This document shows positions 24,622 through 33,217 of a DNA stretch of 64,000 nucleotides, in pieces (position 1 is the first letter of the stretch; each line of letters begins with the position of its first letter). The notes under the pieces were generated by a model. It had not been told where the DNA came from and made no database searches. It was given only the letters and a program-made list of their open reading frames with translations. Made by a program: the position numbers and the translations under genes. This DNA comes from Bradyrhizobium sp. 1 (GTDB lineage Bacteria > Pseudomonadota > Alphaproteobacteria > Rhizobiales > Xanthobacteraceae), in NCBI RefSeq assembly GCF_023073315.1, contig NZ_JADPJH010000028.1, positions 1 through 64,000 on the forward strand, written 5' to 3'.

Positions 24622-25491
24622 TCAACGCGCGGCCGTGCGGCCGAACAGGCCGTTCGGGCGCCAGATCAGGATCACGATCATCATGGTGTAAATCACGAAG
24701 GGGCCCATCTTCGGCACGTAATATTTGCCGGCGACATCGCCGATGCCGAGCAGGAGCGAGGCCAGGAACGGCCCGGTGATCGAGGACGAGCCGCCGACGG
24801 TGACCACGATCAGGAAGTAGATCATGAACTTCAGCGGGAAATACGGATCGAGGCCGAGGATCTCGGCGCTGAGCGCGCCGCCGAGACCGGCAAGGCCGCA
24901 ACCAAATGCGAAGGTAAAGGCGAACACCTGCGGCACGTTGATGCCGAGGCCGCTCGCGGCACGCGGGTCATCGACCGCGGCGCGCAGACGGCTGCCGAAA
25001 CGCGTTTTCGCCAGCACCATCTGCAGACCGATGGTGAGCAGGCCGCAGATCACGATGATCATCAGCCGGTAGCGGCCGATGCCGACGCCGAACAGATCGA
25101 ACTGGCCCTGGAGCGCGGCCGGCAAGTTGATGAACACGCGCGACGAGCCCTGGATGTAATCGACCGCCGCAACCGACATGAACGTAAGGCCAATGGTGAA
25201 TAGCACCTGGTCGAGATGGCTGCGCGCATAGAGATGTCGGTAAAGCGTGCGCTCGAGCACGATACCGATCGCAGCGGAGGAAACGAAGGCGAGCGGCAGC
25301 GCCGCGAAGAACGGCCAGCCCATTCGGTTGACCAGCACCATGCAGACATAACCGCCGGCCATGGCGAAGGCGCCATGGGCGAGGTTGACGAAGTTCATCA
25401 GGCCGAGCGTGACCGCGAGCCCGCAAGCGAGCACGAACAGCAGCATGCCGTAGGCAACGCCATCGAACAGGTTGGTGAGGATTGAGGTCAT
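24622..25491 (-). CDS. livH: Branched-chain amino acid-type ABC transporter permease LivH
   Basis: A 289-residue permease with about eight membrane segments. GLMNFVNLAHGAFAMAGGYV near the N-terminus and GSRLRAAVDDPRAASGLGI (ATPase contact loop) are typical of LivH. It lies between livK and livM in the operon. The livK-livH gap holds palindromic repeats at 25519-25613. Confidence 0.9.
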   Translation of the reverse strand: MTSILTNLFDGVAYGMLLFVLACGLAVTLGLMNFVNLAHGAFAMAGGYVCMVLVNRMGWPFFAALPLAFVSSAAIGIVLERTLYRHLYARSHLDQVLFTIGLTFMSVAAVDYIQGSSRVFINLPAALQGQFDLFGVGIGRYRLMIIVICGLLTIGLQMVLAKTRFGSRLRAAVDDPRAASGLGINVPQVFAFTFAFGCGLAGLGGALSAEILGLDPYFPLKFMIYFLIVVTVGGSSSITGPFLASLLLGIGDVAGKYYVPKMGPFVIYTMMIVILIWRPNGLFGRTAAR

Positions 25492-25518
25492 CGAGGGTCG
25501 GTTGATCCTGGTGGACGT

Positions 25519-25613
25519 TCGTCATTCCGGGGCAGCGCGTAGCGCTGAGCCCGGAATCCATTTCAACAATTTCGAGATCCCCGATGCGCGCTAAGCGCGC
25601 TCGGGGATGACGC
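25519..25613. repeat. Palindromic repeats between livK and livH
   Basis: GTCATTCCGGGG with AGCGCTGAGCCCGGAAT forms one stem, and GATCCCCGATGCGCG with CGCGCTCGGGGATGA forms a second. Such elements inside an operon could slow ribosomes or exonucleases and give the binding protein a higher level than the permeases. Confidence 0.75.
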
Positions 25614-25622
25614 GCTTTCGCG

Positions 25623-26801
25623 TCACTTCTTGGTCTTGCCGAGATCCTTGACGGCTTCGAAGGTCGCGAACTCGACGTTGTAGAGCTCGCCGTCGACCTT
25701 CTCGACCTTGCGGATGTAGATGTTCTGCACGATGTCGCGCGTCTCGGGGTCGATCGAGATCGGGCCGCGCGGGCTCTCCCATTTCTGGCCCTTCATGGCC
25801 TCGATCAGCTTGTCGCCATTGGTGTCGCCACCGGTCTTCTTCAGCGCTTCGTAGATCAGGTGGATGCCGTCATAGCCGCTCACCGCCATGAAGCCGGGAC
25901 GGGTGCCGTAGGCCTTCTTGTAGGCCGCGACGAAATCCTTGTTCATCTGCGAGGGGTGCGCCGCGGAGTAGAGATGCGCGGTGACCGTGCCGAGCACGGC
26001 GTCGCCCATGTTGTTGAGCAGATCGTCGTCGGTGACGTCGCCGGGTCCGATCACCTTGATGCCGGCCTTGTCGAGGCCCCGCTCGGCATATTGCTTCATG
26101 AAGTTGCCGCCCTGTCCGGCCGGCACGAACACGAAGATCGCGTCGGGCTTGGCATCCTTCATGCGCTGCAGGAACGGCGCGAAGTCGGGGTTGGCGAGCG
26201 GTGTCTTGACCTCTTCGACCACCTCGCCGCCGCCGGCGGTGAAATTCTGCTTGAAGAAGTTCAGCGCGTCATTGCCGGGCGCGTAGTCGGAGGTGAGCGT
26301 CGCCACCTTCTTGATGCCGTTCTTCACCGCCCAGTCGGCGATGATGGTCGAGGACTGGGCCAGCGTGAAGCTGGTGCGCACGATATAGGGCGAGCGCTCG
26401 GTGATGATGGAGGTGCCGGCCGCCATCACCACTTCCGGAATCTTGGCCTGCGTCGCCAGCGGCGCGGCGGCGAGGGCCGCCGGCGTCACGCCGAAGCCGG
26501 CGATGAAGTTGACCTTGTCGTTGACGATCAACTCCTGCGCGGCGGTCTTGGTCTTGTCCGGGACAGCCGCGTCATCCCTGAGGATGATCTCGATCTTCTT
26601 GCCGGCGACAGTGTCGCCCTTCTGCTGCATGTAGAGCTTGATCGCGTTTTCGATCTGCTTGCCGGTCGAGGCTTGGCCGCCGGTCATCGGCAGAATCAGA
26701 CCGACCTTGACGCTGTCCTCGGCCTTTACAGGCGCGACGGCCGCGAGGCCCGCGATGGCGGCCGCTGCTGCGGTGCGTGAAAACATTTTGCGTTCGAACA
26801 T
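25623..26801 (-). CDS. livK: HAAT-type substrate-binding protein LivK
   Basis: A 392-residue periplasmic binding protein of the type I fold (Peripla_BP_6). The signal peptide is RKMFSRTAAAAAIAGLAAVAPVKA. The mature start SVKVGLILPMTGGQASTGKQI and GFGVTPAALAAAPLATQAKIP are typical. Ligand could be a branched-chain amino acid, urea-like amide or aromatic acid. The ATG at 26801 is supported by a strong GGGGAGGG ribosome site. It is the first gene of the operon, 546 bp from the divergent lipoprotein gene. Confidence 0.9.
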   Translation of the reverse strand: MFERKMFSRTAAAAAIAGLAAVAPVKAEDSVKVGLILPMTGGQASTGKQIENAIKLYMQQKGDTVAGKKIEIILRDDAAVPDKTKTAAQELIVNDKVNFIAGFGVTPAALAAAPLATQAKIPEVVMAAGTSIITERSPYIVRTSFTLAQSSTIIADWAVKNGIKKVATLTSDYAPGNDALNFFKQNFTAGGGEVVEEVKTPLANPDFAPFLQRMKDAKPDAIFVFVPAGQGGNFMKQYAERGLDKAGIKVIGPGDVTDDDLLNNMGDAVLGTVTAHLYSAAHPSQMNKDFVAAYKKAYGTRPGFMAVSGYDGIHLIYEALKKTGGDTNGDKLIEAMKGQKWESPRGPISIDPETRDIVQNIYIRKVEKVDGELYNVEFATFEAVKDLGKTKK

Positions 26802-26808
26802 CGGATGT

Positions 26809-26816
26809 CCCTCCCC
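26809..26816 (-). promoter_or_regulatory. Strong ribosome-binding site of livK
   Basis: On the minus strand GGGGAGGG lies seven bases before the ATG at 26801. It fixes the start of the binding-protein gene. Confidence 0.75.
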
Positions 26817-27347
26817 TTCATTCCTGATCTCTTGTGCGGCGGATCGAGTGCCCGATCCTTGCCTTAACTTAGCTCACGCACGCGTGATGTCGTCCGCCAC
26901 ATGGCGTCTTTCGCGCCCTTATTGTCAATCGGACGTTTGGCTGCCATTCGGCGCAAGCCGAGCGTTCCGATTGCCGAGGGTGGTGGGGCGGCGTCGTGGT
27001 TACATCGGAGTAACCCGAGCACCTCGATCTTGTCCGCCCTTTTTGGTCGCAGTCATTTGTACGATTGTACAAATAAAATGGACCTGTCAACGAAAAAGCC
27101 CCCGTGACGACCAAGCCAGATTGTCGCGAGCGGCCATCGTAGTCTAGGAAAGCGGCCGGCGGGGTGGATGGAGGATTTTGCCTTTCATTTGCAGAATTTG
27201 AACATTGGCGAGCACGGCACGCGCCATATCGATCTGGTATTTTTGTACCTATCTCGAATAAGCCAATTTTACCTTGTTGAAGGCTACCTTCGTGGACGCC
27301 GGTGATCCGGCATCCGACCTCCTGTTTCGATCCGGCGTGCCCACACC
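26817..27347. other. Long divergent intergenic region, livK to lipoprotein
   Basis: About 530 bp with no convincing gene. It is less GC-rich than the flanks, especially around 27030-27110 and 27180-27280. The main visible element is the perfect palindrome at 27055-27074. Promoters for both flanking genes are expected here. Confidence 0.5.
27055..27074. promoter_or_regulatory. Perfect palindrome, candidate operator for the liv operon
   Basis: ATTTGTAC and GTACAAAT flank a four-base spacer. The TTGTAC...GTACAA core is like operators of GntR-family regulators. It lies about 255 bp upstream of livK and 275 bp upstream of the lipoprotein gene. No GntR gene is adjacent, so the regulator is unknown. 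Confidence 0.5.
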
Positions 27348-27632
27348 ATGATGATGCGGTTCCGTTCCCTCCTGCTCCTCCTCGCGATTGCGGCGGGGCT
27401 GTCGGGCTGCGGCACGGTCAATGAGAAGCTATCGGCCGGGATGGGCGACTACGTCCCGCAATGGGCCGGCGGCCTGCCGTCGGACGCACCGCCGCGGCCG
27501 GGCACGCCGCAATACGACGCCTACATGAAGGAGCGCGAGCGCAAGCGGCTGATGCCGGCGGCCGACCGCGAGAAAGAAGAGCAGGCCCAGAAGGGCGCGA
27601 TGGGATCGAATTCGGCCGGCGCGGTGCGCTAA
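27348..27632 (+). CDS. Small lipoprotein (94 aa)
   Basis: A short protein with a lipoprotein signal: LLLLLAIAAGLSGC ends in a lipobox cysteine around residue 21. The mature part is hydrophilic, Pro-rich and then helical and charged (YMKERERKRLMPAADREKEEQA). No family recognised. The start is ATG at 27348, with a second ATG immediately after it. It converges on purU. Confidence 0.65.
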   Translation: MMMRFRSLLLLLAIAAGLSGCGTVNEKLSAGMGDYVPQWAGGLPSDAPPRPGTPQYDAYMKERERKRLMPAADREKEEQAQKGAMGSNSAGAVR

Positions 27633-27635
27633 GGG

Positions 27636-27702
27636 GCGAATGGCGAATAGGGAGTGGCGAATAAAAGCGGCCCCATTCGCTACTCGCCACTCACCATTCG
27701 CT
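27636..27702. repeat. Inverted repeat between lipoprotein gene and purU
   Basis: GCGAATGGCGAATAGGGAGT on the left is complementary to ACTCGCCACTCACCATTCGC on the right, with mismatches. It sits between convergent stops and is likely to fold on either transcript. Confidence 0.75.
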
Positions 27703-28564
27703 AATCCATAAACACCACGGTCTTGCGACCGTTGGGGATGACGCGGTCGTCGAGATGGTAGCGGATCGCGCGCGCCAGCACGCGGCGCTCGATATCGCGG
27801 CCCTTGCGAACGAGATCTTCCGGCGTGTCGCGATGGCTGATGCGCTCGACGTCCTGGTCGATGATCGGGCCCTCGTCGAGGTCGCGCGTGACGTAATGCG
27901 CGGTGGCGCCGATCAGCTTGACGCCTCGCTCGTGGGCCTGGTGATAGGGCTTTGCGCCCTTGAAACCCGGCAGGAACGAGTGGTGGATGTTGATGCAGCG
28001 CCCCGACAGATTCGCCGAGAGATCGTCGGACAGGATCTGCATGTAGCGGGCGAGCACGACGAGATCGGTTCCGGTGCTGGCGACGAGATCGAGGATCTGC
28101 GCCTCCTGCTCGCGCTTGGTCTCCTTGCTGACAGGCAGATAGTGGAACGGGATGCTGCCGAAATCGAGCCCGTCATAAACCTCGCGCGGATGGTTGGAGA
28201 CGATCGCGGCCAAGGTCATCGGCAGCTCGCCGGTGCGCCAGCGGTAGAGGATGTCGACCAGGCAATGGTCCGACTTCGACACCAGCAGCATCACCTTGCG
28301 ATGCGCAGCGCGGTCGCGCATCTGCCACTCCATGGCGAAGCGCTCGGCGATCGCGGCAAAGCCGGTCTGGAGCGCCGACAGCTCCACAGCGAGATCGGCC
28401 GCGGTGAACACCACGCGCATGAAGAATTTCTTGGTCTCGACATCGTCGAACTGCTGGGCGTCGAGGATGTTCTGTCCGGAATTCGCCAGGAAGGTCGACA
28501 CCGCCGAGACGATGCCGGGGCGATCCGGACAGGACAGGGTCAGGACATATTGATGATCGGGCAT
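27701..28564 (-). CDS. purU: Formyltetrahydrofolate deformylase PurU
   Basis: A 287-residue enzyme that hydrolyses 10-formyl-THF to formate and THF, balancing one-carbon units. The N-terminal ACT domain (YVLTLSCPDRPGIVSAVSTFL) is followed by the formyltransferase fold with ARYMQILSDDL, the catalytic INIHHSFLPGF and LDEGPIIDQDVERI. The length is normal. The ATG at 28564 is the family start. It is divergent from the HemD-like gene. Confidence 0.95.
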   Translation of the reverse strand: MPDHQYVLTLSCPDRPGIVSAVSTFLANSGQNILDAQQFDDVETKKFFMRVVFTAADLAVELSALQTGFAAIAERFAMEWQMRDRAAHRKVMLLVSKSDHCLVDILYRWRTGELPMTLAAIVSNHPREVYDGLDFGSIPFHYLPVSKETKREQEAQILDLVASTGTDLVVLARYMQILSDDLSANLSGRCINIHHSFLPGFKGAKPYHQAHERGVKLIGATAHYVTRDLDEGPIIDQDVERISHRDTPEDLVRKGRDIERRVLARAIRYHLDDRVIPNGRKTVVFMD

Positions 28565-28721
28565 GGCTGTTCAAAAATGGCTCTTGATCAAGGTTTGTGC
28601 AGTGGTGCGCGGAACACCGCGATTTGCGCCCTGCTCTATCACCGACGCGACCCTTGCGCCAATCCCGACCGGGGAGTCAGGATGAATGGACCATTGCGAT
28701 TTGACTGACCGGAGCACGCCC

Positions 28722-29558
28722 ATGGCCGACCGCTTGAACGGCACCCGCATCCTGATCCTGGAAACGCGCGAGGAGGCGCAGTTTTCAAAACTCCTGGCCG
28801 AGCAAGGCGCCGAGGTCGTGCAATGCCCGATGTTCACGATCGAGGATGCACCGGACCCCGCCCCGGTCGAGGCCTGGATCCGCCGTGCCATCGACAAGCC
28901 CCTTGACGACCTCGTGCTGATGACCGGCGAAGGCCTGCGGCGGATCATGAAGCTCGCGCGCACCCGCGGACTCGACCAGGCCCTTGTCGCGGCGCTCGCC
29001 GGTGCGCGAAAATTCACCCGCGGGCCGAAGCCCGGCAAGGCGCTGCGCGAGAACGGGCTCGAGGCGCAGCAGACCACGGAGAAGCCCACCACCGAAGGCA
29101 TGATCGAGATGCTGGGCAAGCTCGACCTGAAAGGGCGCCGCCTCGGCCTCCAGCTCTATCCGGACAAGGATCACAGTGCGCTGACCGGCGCGCTTTCCGC
29201 GCAAGGCGCCGAGGTCGATACCGTGCTGCCTTATATCTACGATTCCAAGGCAGCCGATGCCAACATCATCGCCGCCATCGACGACATGGCGCAGGGACGA
29301 ATCGATTCCATCGCACTGACCAATCTCGGCCAGGTGCGCCGGCTGATCGAGGCTGCGAAGGCGCATGGCAGCGAAGCGAAGCTGCGCACAGGCTTCGAAC
29401 GGACGCTGATTGCCTCGGTGGGCCCGGCCGTCTCCGGCGAGCTTGCCGCGCACGGCCTGCGCACCGACATCTTTCCGGCGGATGAAGCTTATTTCATGCG
29501 CCCACTGATCTCGGCGATGGCTGCGGCACTCGCAAAGCGGAAGTCCGTAGCGAGATAA
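28722..29558 (+). CDS. Uroporphyrinogen-III synthase-like (HemD family) protein
   Basis: A 278-residue HemD-fold protein: LNGTRILILETREEAQFSKLL at the N-terminus, LVLMTGEGLRRI, RLGLQLYPDKDHSAL and IASVGPAVSGELAAHGLRTDIFP later. HemD cyclises hydroxymethylbilane to uroporphyrinogen III. No other haem gene is nearby; rhizobia often carry a second HemD-like gene apart from hemC, so this may be a paralogue. GGAG precedes the ATG at 28722. Confidence 0.78.
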   Translation: MADRLNGTRILILETREEAQFSKLLAEQGAEVVQCPMFTIEDAPDPAPVEAWIRRAIDKPLDDLVLMTGEGLRRIMKLARTRGLDQALVAALAGARKFTRGPKPGKALRENGLEAQQTTEKPTTEGMIEMLGKLDLKGRRLGLQLYPDKDHSALTGALSAQGAEVDTVLPYIYDSKAADANIIAAIDDMAQGRIDSIALTNLGQVRRLIEAAKAHGSEAKLRTGFERTLIASVGPAVSGELAAHGLRTDIFPADEAYFMRPLISAMAAALAKRKSVAR

Positions 29559-29681
29559 GAGCCGGGCGCGGGGGCGACCTGCGGCGGCTGCGATTGACAC
29601 GAACATCGCCGTCGCTACGTTGCCGACCAGAAGCAGGAAACAACAAGGGCAGGGAATCGCCGTGATAAGCGTCATCGCGTC

Positions 29682-30944
29682 TTGAGCACAGGCACGCGAC
29701 CTTCCGCACTCGCGCCATTCCACATCCGCAACTACCGCTTCCAGTGGCCATCCGACCTGCTCACCTCCTGGGCGTTCGAGATCGAGACGCTGGTGCTCGG
29801 CTGGTACATCCTGGTCGAGACAGGATCGGTGCTGCTGCTGACCGTGCTCGCCTCGCTCCAGTTCGTTGGGACACTCGTCGCGCCGGTGTTGGGCATGATC
29901 GGCGACCGCATGGGCCATCGCGATCTCCTGGTCGTGCTCCGCCTCACCTATACGGTGCTCGCCTCGACCATCATGGTGCTGGCGCTCACCGGCCGTCTGG
30001 CGCCGTTCAACGTCATGATCATCGTGGCGATCATGGGCCTGATCCGCTCCTCCGATCTCGGCATTCGCAGCGCACTGCTCGCCGACATCATGCCGGCCGA
30101 GCGGCTCGTGGGCGCAATCGGCCTGTCACGCACGACCCAGGATAGCGCGCGCATTGCCGGCGCGCTGACGGGTGCCGGACTGTTTGCCGTGCTCGGCATT
30201 GGGCTCGTCTATGCGGCGGTTGCGAGCCTCTATTTCGCGGCCGCGATTCTCATGTCCTGCCTGACCCGGCCGAAACGGACCGTCACCACCAGCGATCTTC
30301 CGGCGAACAGCCACGCGGTCTCGCGATTGCTCGGCGAGCTCAAGGAGGGGATCGTCTACGCCTGGAGCGGTCCGGGAATGCGCGCGGCGCTGTGCGTCGC
30401 CTTCCTGGCCAATCTCACCGCATTTCCCTTCACCGGCGGATTGCTGCCCTACATCGCGCGCGAAATCTTTCAGACCGACCAGACCGGCCTCGGTTATCTC
30501 TCGGCGAGCTTCGCCGTCGGCTCGCTGATCGGCTCGATCACGCTCAGCCTCGTCGGCGGACTGCGCATTGCCCGTCTCCTGATCGGCGCGACGCTGGCCT
30601 GGTACGCCATGCTGCTGGTGTTCGTCGAGATCAGGACCATGCCGGTGGCGATGGCTTGCCTCGTTCTCGCCGGCATCGCCCAGAGCATGTCGATGATCTC
30701 GGCGGCCGTGATCCTGATGCGCACGGCGAGCGCACATCTGCGCGGCCGCGTGATGGGGGTGCGCATGATGGTGATCTATGGCTTGCCGATCGGATTACTC
30801 GCGGCCGGCAGCCTGATCGACGTCATCGGCTACTCCGCGACGGGTTCGCTCTATGCCGTCGCCGGCTTCATCGCGATGCTGGCGATCGCGATCCGCTGGC
30901 GCGCCGACCTCTGGCCGCTGCACGCCCCCGCCAACGCGCGCTAG
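29682..30944 (+). CDS. Major facilitator superfamily exporter (EntS-like)
   Basis: A 420-residue MFS protein with about twelve membrane segments and the MFS_3/EntS-type pattern: FQWPSDLLTSWAFEIETLVLGWYIL, GMIGDRMGHRDLL (loop 2-3 motif) and GLSRTTQDSARIAGALTGAGL. Such proteins export small molecules, for example siderophores. The frame starts at TTG 29682 with a weak ribosome site; a downstream start cannot be excluded. It is 123 bp from the HemD-like gene. Confidence 0.8.
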   Translation: MSTGTRPSALAPFHIRNYRFQWPSDLLTSWAFEIETLVLGWYILVETGSVLLLTVLASLQFVGTLVAPVLGMIGDRMGHRDLLVVLRLTYTVLASTIMVLALTGRLAPFNVMIIVAIMGLIRSSDLGIRSALLADIMPAERLVGAIGLSRTTQDSARIAGALTGAGLFAVLGIGLVYAAVASLYFAAAILMSCLTRPKRTVTTSDLPANSHAVSRLLGELKEGIVYAWSGPGMRAALCVAFLANLTAFPFTGGLLPYIAREIFQTDQTGLGYLSASFAVGSLIGSITLSLVGGLRIARLLIGATLAWYAMLLVFVEIRTMPVAMACLVLAGIAQSMSMISAAVILMRTASAHLRGRVMGVRMMVIYGLPIGLLAAGSLIDVIGYSATGSLYAVAGFIAMLAIAIRWRADLWPLHAPANAR

Positions 30945-31118
30945 GCCGTGTACTCATGAGAGCCACGTCCCGCCTTGCTTCTGAAAGGCGACCTAAAAAC
31001 CCTGCCAAATGCAGGTCAGCTTAGGGCCCAGAACCGGACATCGCGAGCGCGGCGTGATGTTGCCGATGCACGCCAGCCGCTAGAAGAAAGAAGATGCCTC
31101 GCCCACATTGCACAATTC

Positions 31119-31568
31119 CTAACTGAAGCGACGGAAACGGAAATGAAGTCCGGACGCTGTTTGGAATTCGGGGCCAGCAGGTGCAAAGCCCAATCGGGCG
31201 TAAAAGGTCTTTGCTGCCGATCGCCCATCGCACCAAATCAACGAGGCACCACGCAGAAAACATGCTTCAATGCCAGAGGCAATCAATTTGTGCCCTACAC
31301 CTTTTCCCTGGAAGTCTGCTCGCGTTGCCGCGCCCCGAAGTTGATACGAGGCGAGATCGCGGTTTCCGTCTTCTGCAAAGGGCGTGAATGATGCCACTGC
31401 TACCAATTGGCCTTGCACGTCAGCGCCGAGATGAACAGCACCCTCATCCTCGTATTGAATGAGGCCGGCCGCCACCTTGGCGGGGGTCGGCTTCAAGACA
31501 GCAGATCGTAAGAAAATGCCATCAAGGTAGGTGATCTTGCGAATCGCGATATCTCGCGTCGTATACAT
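31119..31568 (-). CDS. GNAT-family N-acetyltransferase (149 aa)
   Basis: A single-domain GNAT acetyltransferase. The acetyl-CoA motif A is YQLRGAATRADFQGKGVGHKLI, and the C-terminal LIWCDGRSAAKTFYARLGFAPAG is motif B. Substrate unknown. The codons look less GC-biased than those of neighbouring genes. Together with the next gene it forms a tandem GNAT pair 11 bp apart. Confidence 0.8.
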   Translation of the reverse strand: MYTTRDIAIRKITYLDGIFLRSAVLKPTPAKVAAGLIQYEDEGAVHLGADVQGQLVAVASFTPFAEDGNRDLASYQLRGAATRADFQGKGVGHKLIASGIEACFLRGASLIWCDGRSAAKTFYARLGFAPAGPEFQTASGLHFRFRRFS

Positions 31569-31579
31569 AAGAACTCCCT

Positions 31580-32026
31580 CTATCGTCGTACTTCGAAGTA
31601 CGTTTTGCTCCCTCGTTCAAATCCTGCTTCCTCGTAAAAGCGCAGGGTGGTCTCACGCTTCGAACCCGTCGCTAAGTGGACTTTGTAACAATCGGCCTGC
31701 GATGCAATATTGAGCGCATGAGCAAGAACCCGTCGCCCGAGCCCTAGCTTACGATGATCGGCGTGGGTGACTACATTCTCAATCACCCCATATGACCTAC
31801 CGCCCCGAGATAGATTAGGCACAATTGCGAGCGTGCACGAAGATAGGAGCTGCTCAGATGCTTGCGCCACGATCACGGTCATGAAGCTCGATGTAAGCAA
31901 ATTGGACCATACGCGCTTGGCAGTGGCTGGCTCCAGTTGAGCTTCGTGCGGATGAAGATGTCGGTAAAGGTTCAGGACCTCGGGCAGATCGTGTTCTGTT
32001 GCGCGACGGATAATCGCTTCTTTCAT
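31580..32026 (-). CDS. GNAT-family N-acetyltransferase (148 aa)
   Basis: GNAT domain with VIENVVTHADHRKLGLGRRVL (acetyl-CoA site) and CYKVHLATGSKRETTLRFYEEAGFERG (motif B). The ATG at 32026 was chosen because an AGGGA site lies seven bases upstream and the remaining length fits the family; the frame is open further to 32137. It lies between the other GNAT gene and the Crp/Fnr gene and shares the lower GC of that stretch. Confidence 0.8.
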   Translation of the reverse strand: MKEAIIRRATEHDLPEVLNLYRHLHPHEAQLEPATAKRVWSNLLTSSFMTVIVAQASEQLLSSCTLAIVPNLSRGGRSYGVIENVVTHADHRKLGLGRRVLAHALNIASQADCYKVHLATGSKRETTLRFYEEAGFERGSKTYFEVRR

Positions 32027-32206
32027 GCGCTGATCCCTGTATCGATACTGAATTGGGACAGACAATACCAGATAGCCTCGCCAAGGACGATTACTGAGCC
32101 GCGGACGTGCGGACGAGCGAGTTCTGTTGTGGGTCAAAAGCAGTCGATTATAGCTAAGCCAGGCAACCTTCCTCCCGCTTCGCCCTGAGAAGCTGGAGTA
32201 TACGCG

Positions 32207-32881
32207 CTAATCACCATACCCGCGCAGCCGCTCGACATCGAGAATGGTGACACCGCCATATTCGAGCCGCAGCAGGCCCTCCTTCTCCAGCCGGTTCAGC
32301 GCACGGTTGGCATTCTGGCGGGACATGCCCGAGAGCGCGCCGATCTCCTCCTGGGTGATCTCCAGATGCGCGGTCGATTCCGGGTAGAGGATAGGGTTGA
32401 ACAGCGAGGCGATGCTGCGGGCGAGGCGCGCGGTGGCATCGAGCGTGCGATTGACCTCGAGCATGCCGATGAACTGGCCGAGCCGTTCGTTGAGCTGGCG
32501 CACCAGGAAGCGGTTGAAGCCGACGCTGTTCTCGAACAGCCACATGAAGGCGCTGCGCTCCATCAGCGCCACGCGGCTGTTGCGGAGCGCGACGACGTCG
32601 TAGCGGCGCGGCTCGTTCTTGAGCACGCTGCCCTCGCCGAACCAGGCGCCTGCCGTCAACCCGGCAAGGCTCGTCTCCTTGCCGTCGCGCGAGACGCCGC
32701 CCATCCGGGCAAGGCCAAACACCATGCCAGCCCAATAGTCGAAGGTGTCGCCGCGCATGAACACGGTCTCGCCGGTGCCGTAGGACCGCTCGGTGATGCC
32801 GGCACGGGCAACCTCGATCTCCGCTTGCGTGAGCTCCCGCGACCAGGCGGCGACGCGCTTCAGTTGATCCTCTGAAATCAT
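32207..32881 (-). CDS. Crp/Fnr-family transcriptional regulator
   Basis: A 224-residue regulator: a cyclic-nucleotide-binding-like beta barrel (residues about 15-135, with GETVFMRGDTFDYWAGMV and GAWFGEGSVL) and a C-terminal winged helix (LEITQEEIGALSGMSRQNANRALNRLEKEG). There is no N-terminal cysteine cluster, so it is not a classical iron-sulfur Fnr. It is divergent from the second HAAT operon (33218) and is a candidate regulator of it. Confidence 0.88.
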   Translation of the reverse strand: MISEDQLKRVAAWSRELTQAEIEVARAGITERSYGTGETVFMRGDTFDYWAGMVFGLARMGGVSRDGKETSLAGLTAGAWFGEGSVLKNEPRRYDVVALRNSRVALMERSAFMWLFENSVGFNRFLVRQLNERLGQFIGMLEVNRTLDATARLARSIASLFNPILYPESTAHLEITQEEIGALSGMSRQNANRALNRLEKEGLLRLEYGGVTILDVERLRGYGD

Positions 32882-33217
32882 GATCCCGAAGCCAACCGCA
32901 CTTTTTCGTCACCCATCTCTCTGCTGCACTGCAACACGATCTCTTCGGCCACCATCCGACGAAAGAAGGAGGCCCCGGCCACCCAAAAAACTTTGTCGCA
33001 GAATTGTCAGCCCGGAGACATTTCTCAATAGCGCTTTCCCCTATTGAGGACCACCTCGGGCGATGCGGCTTTTGATCCCAAACGGGAACGAGAGCTGTGC
33101 GGCTCCGGTCGGGACCATCTGCTGCATGGCCTCGCCGGTACGGCCGTACTAGGATCGCCCGACAGGAACCGACGAAGAGCGCCGCTGAACGCGCCATCAC
33201 CGGGAGGGATTTGTTTG
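32882..33217. other. Divergent intergenic region, Crp/Fnr gene to HAAT operon
   Basis: No gene is supported. The region must hold promoters for both directions. The clearest element is the inverted repeat at 33024-33048. The GGGAGGG site for the ATPase gene is at 33202-33208. Confidence 0.5.
33024..33048. promoter_or_regulatory. Inverted repeat upstream of the HAAT operon
   Basis: CTCAATAG (33024-33031) and CTATTGAG (33041-33048) form eight-base arms around a nine-base spacer, about 170 bp before the ATPase start. It may be an operator. It does not match the classical Fnr/FixK box. Confidence 0.35.
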
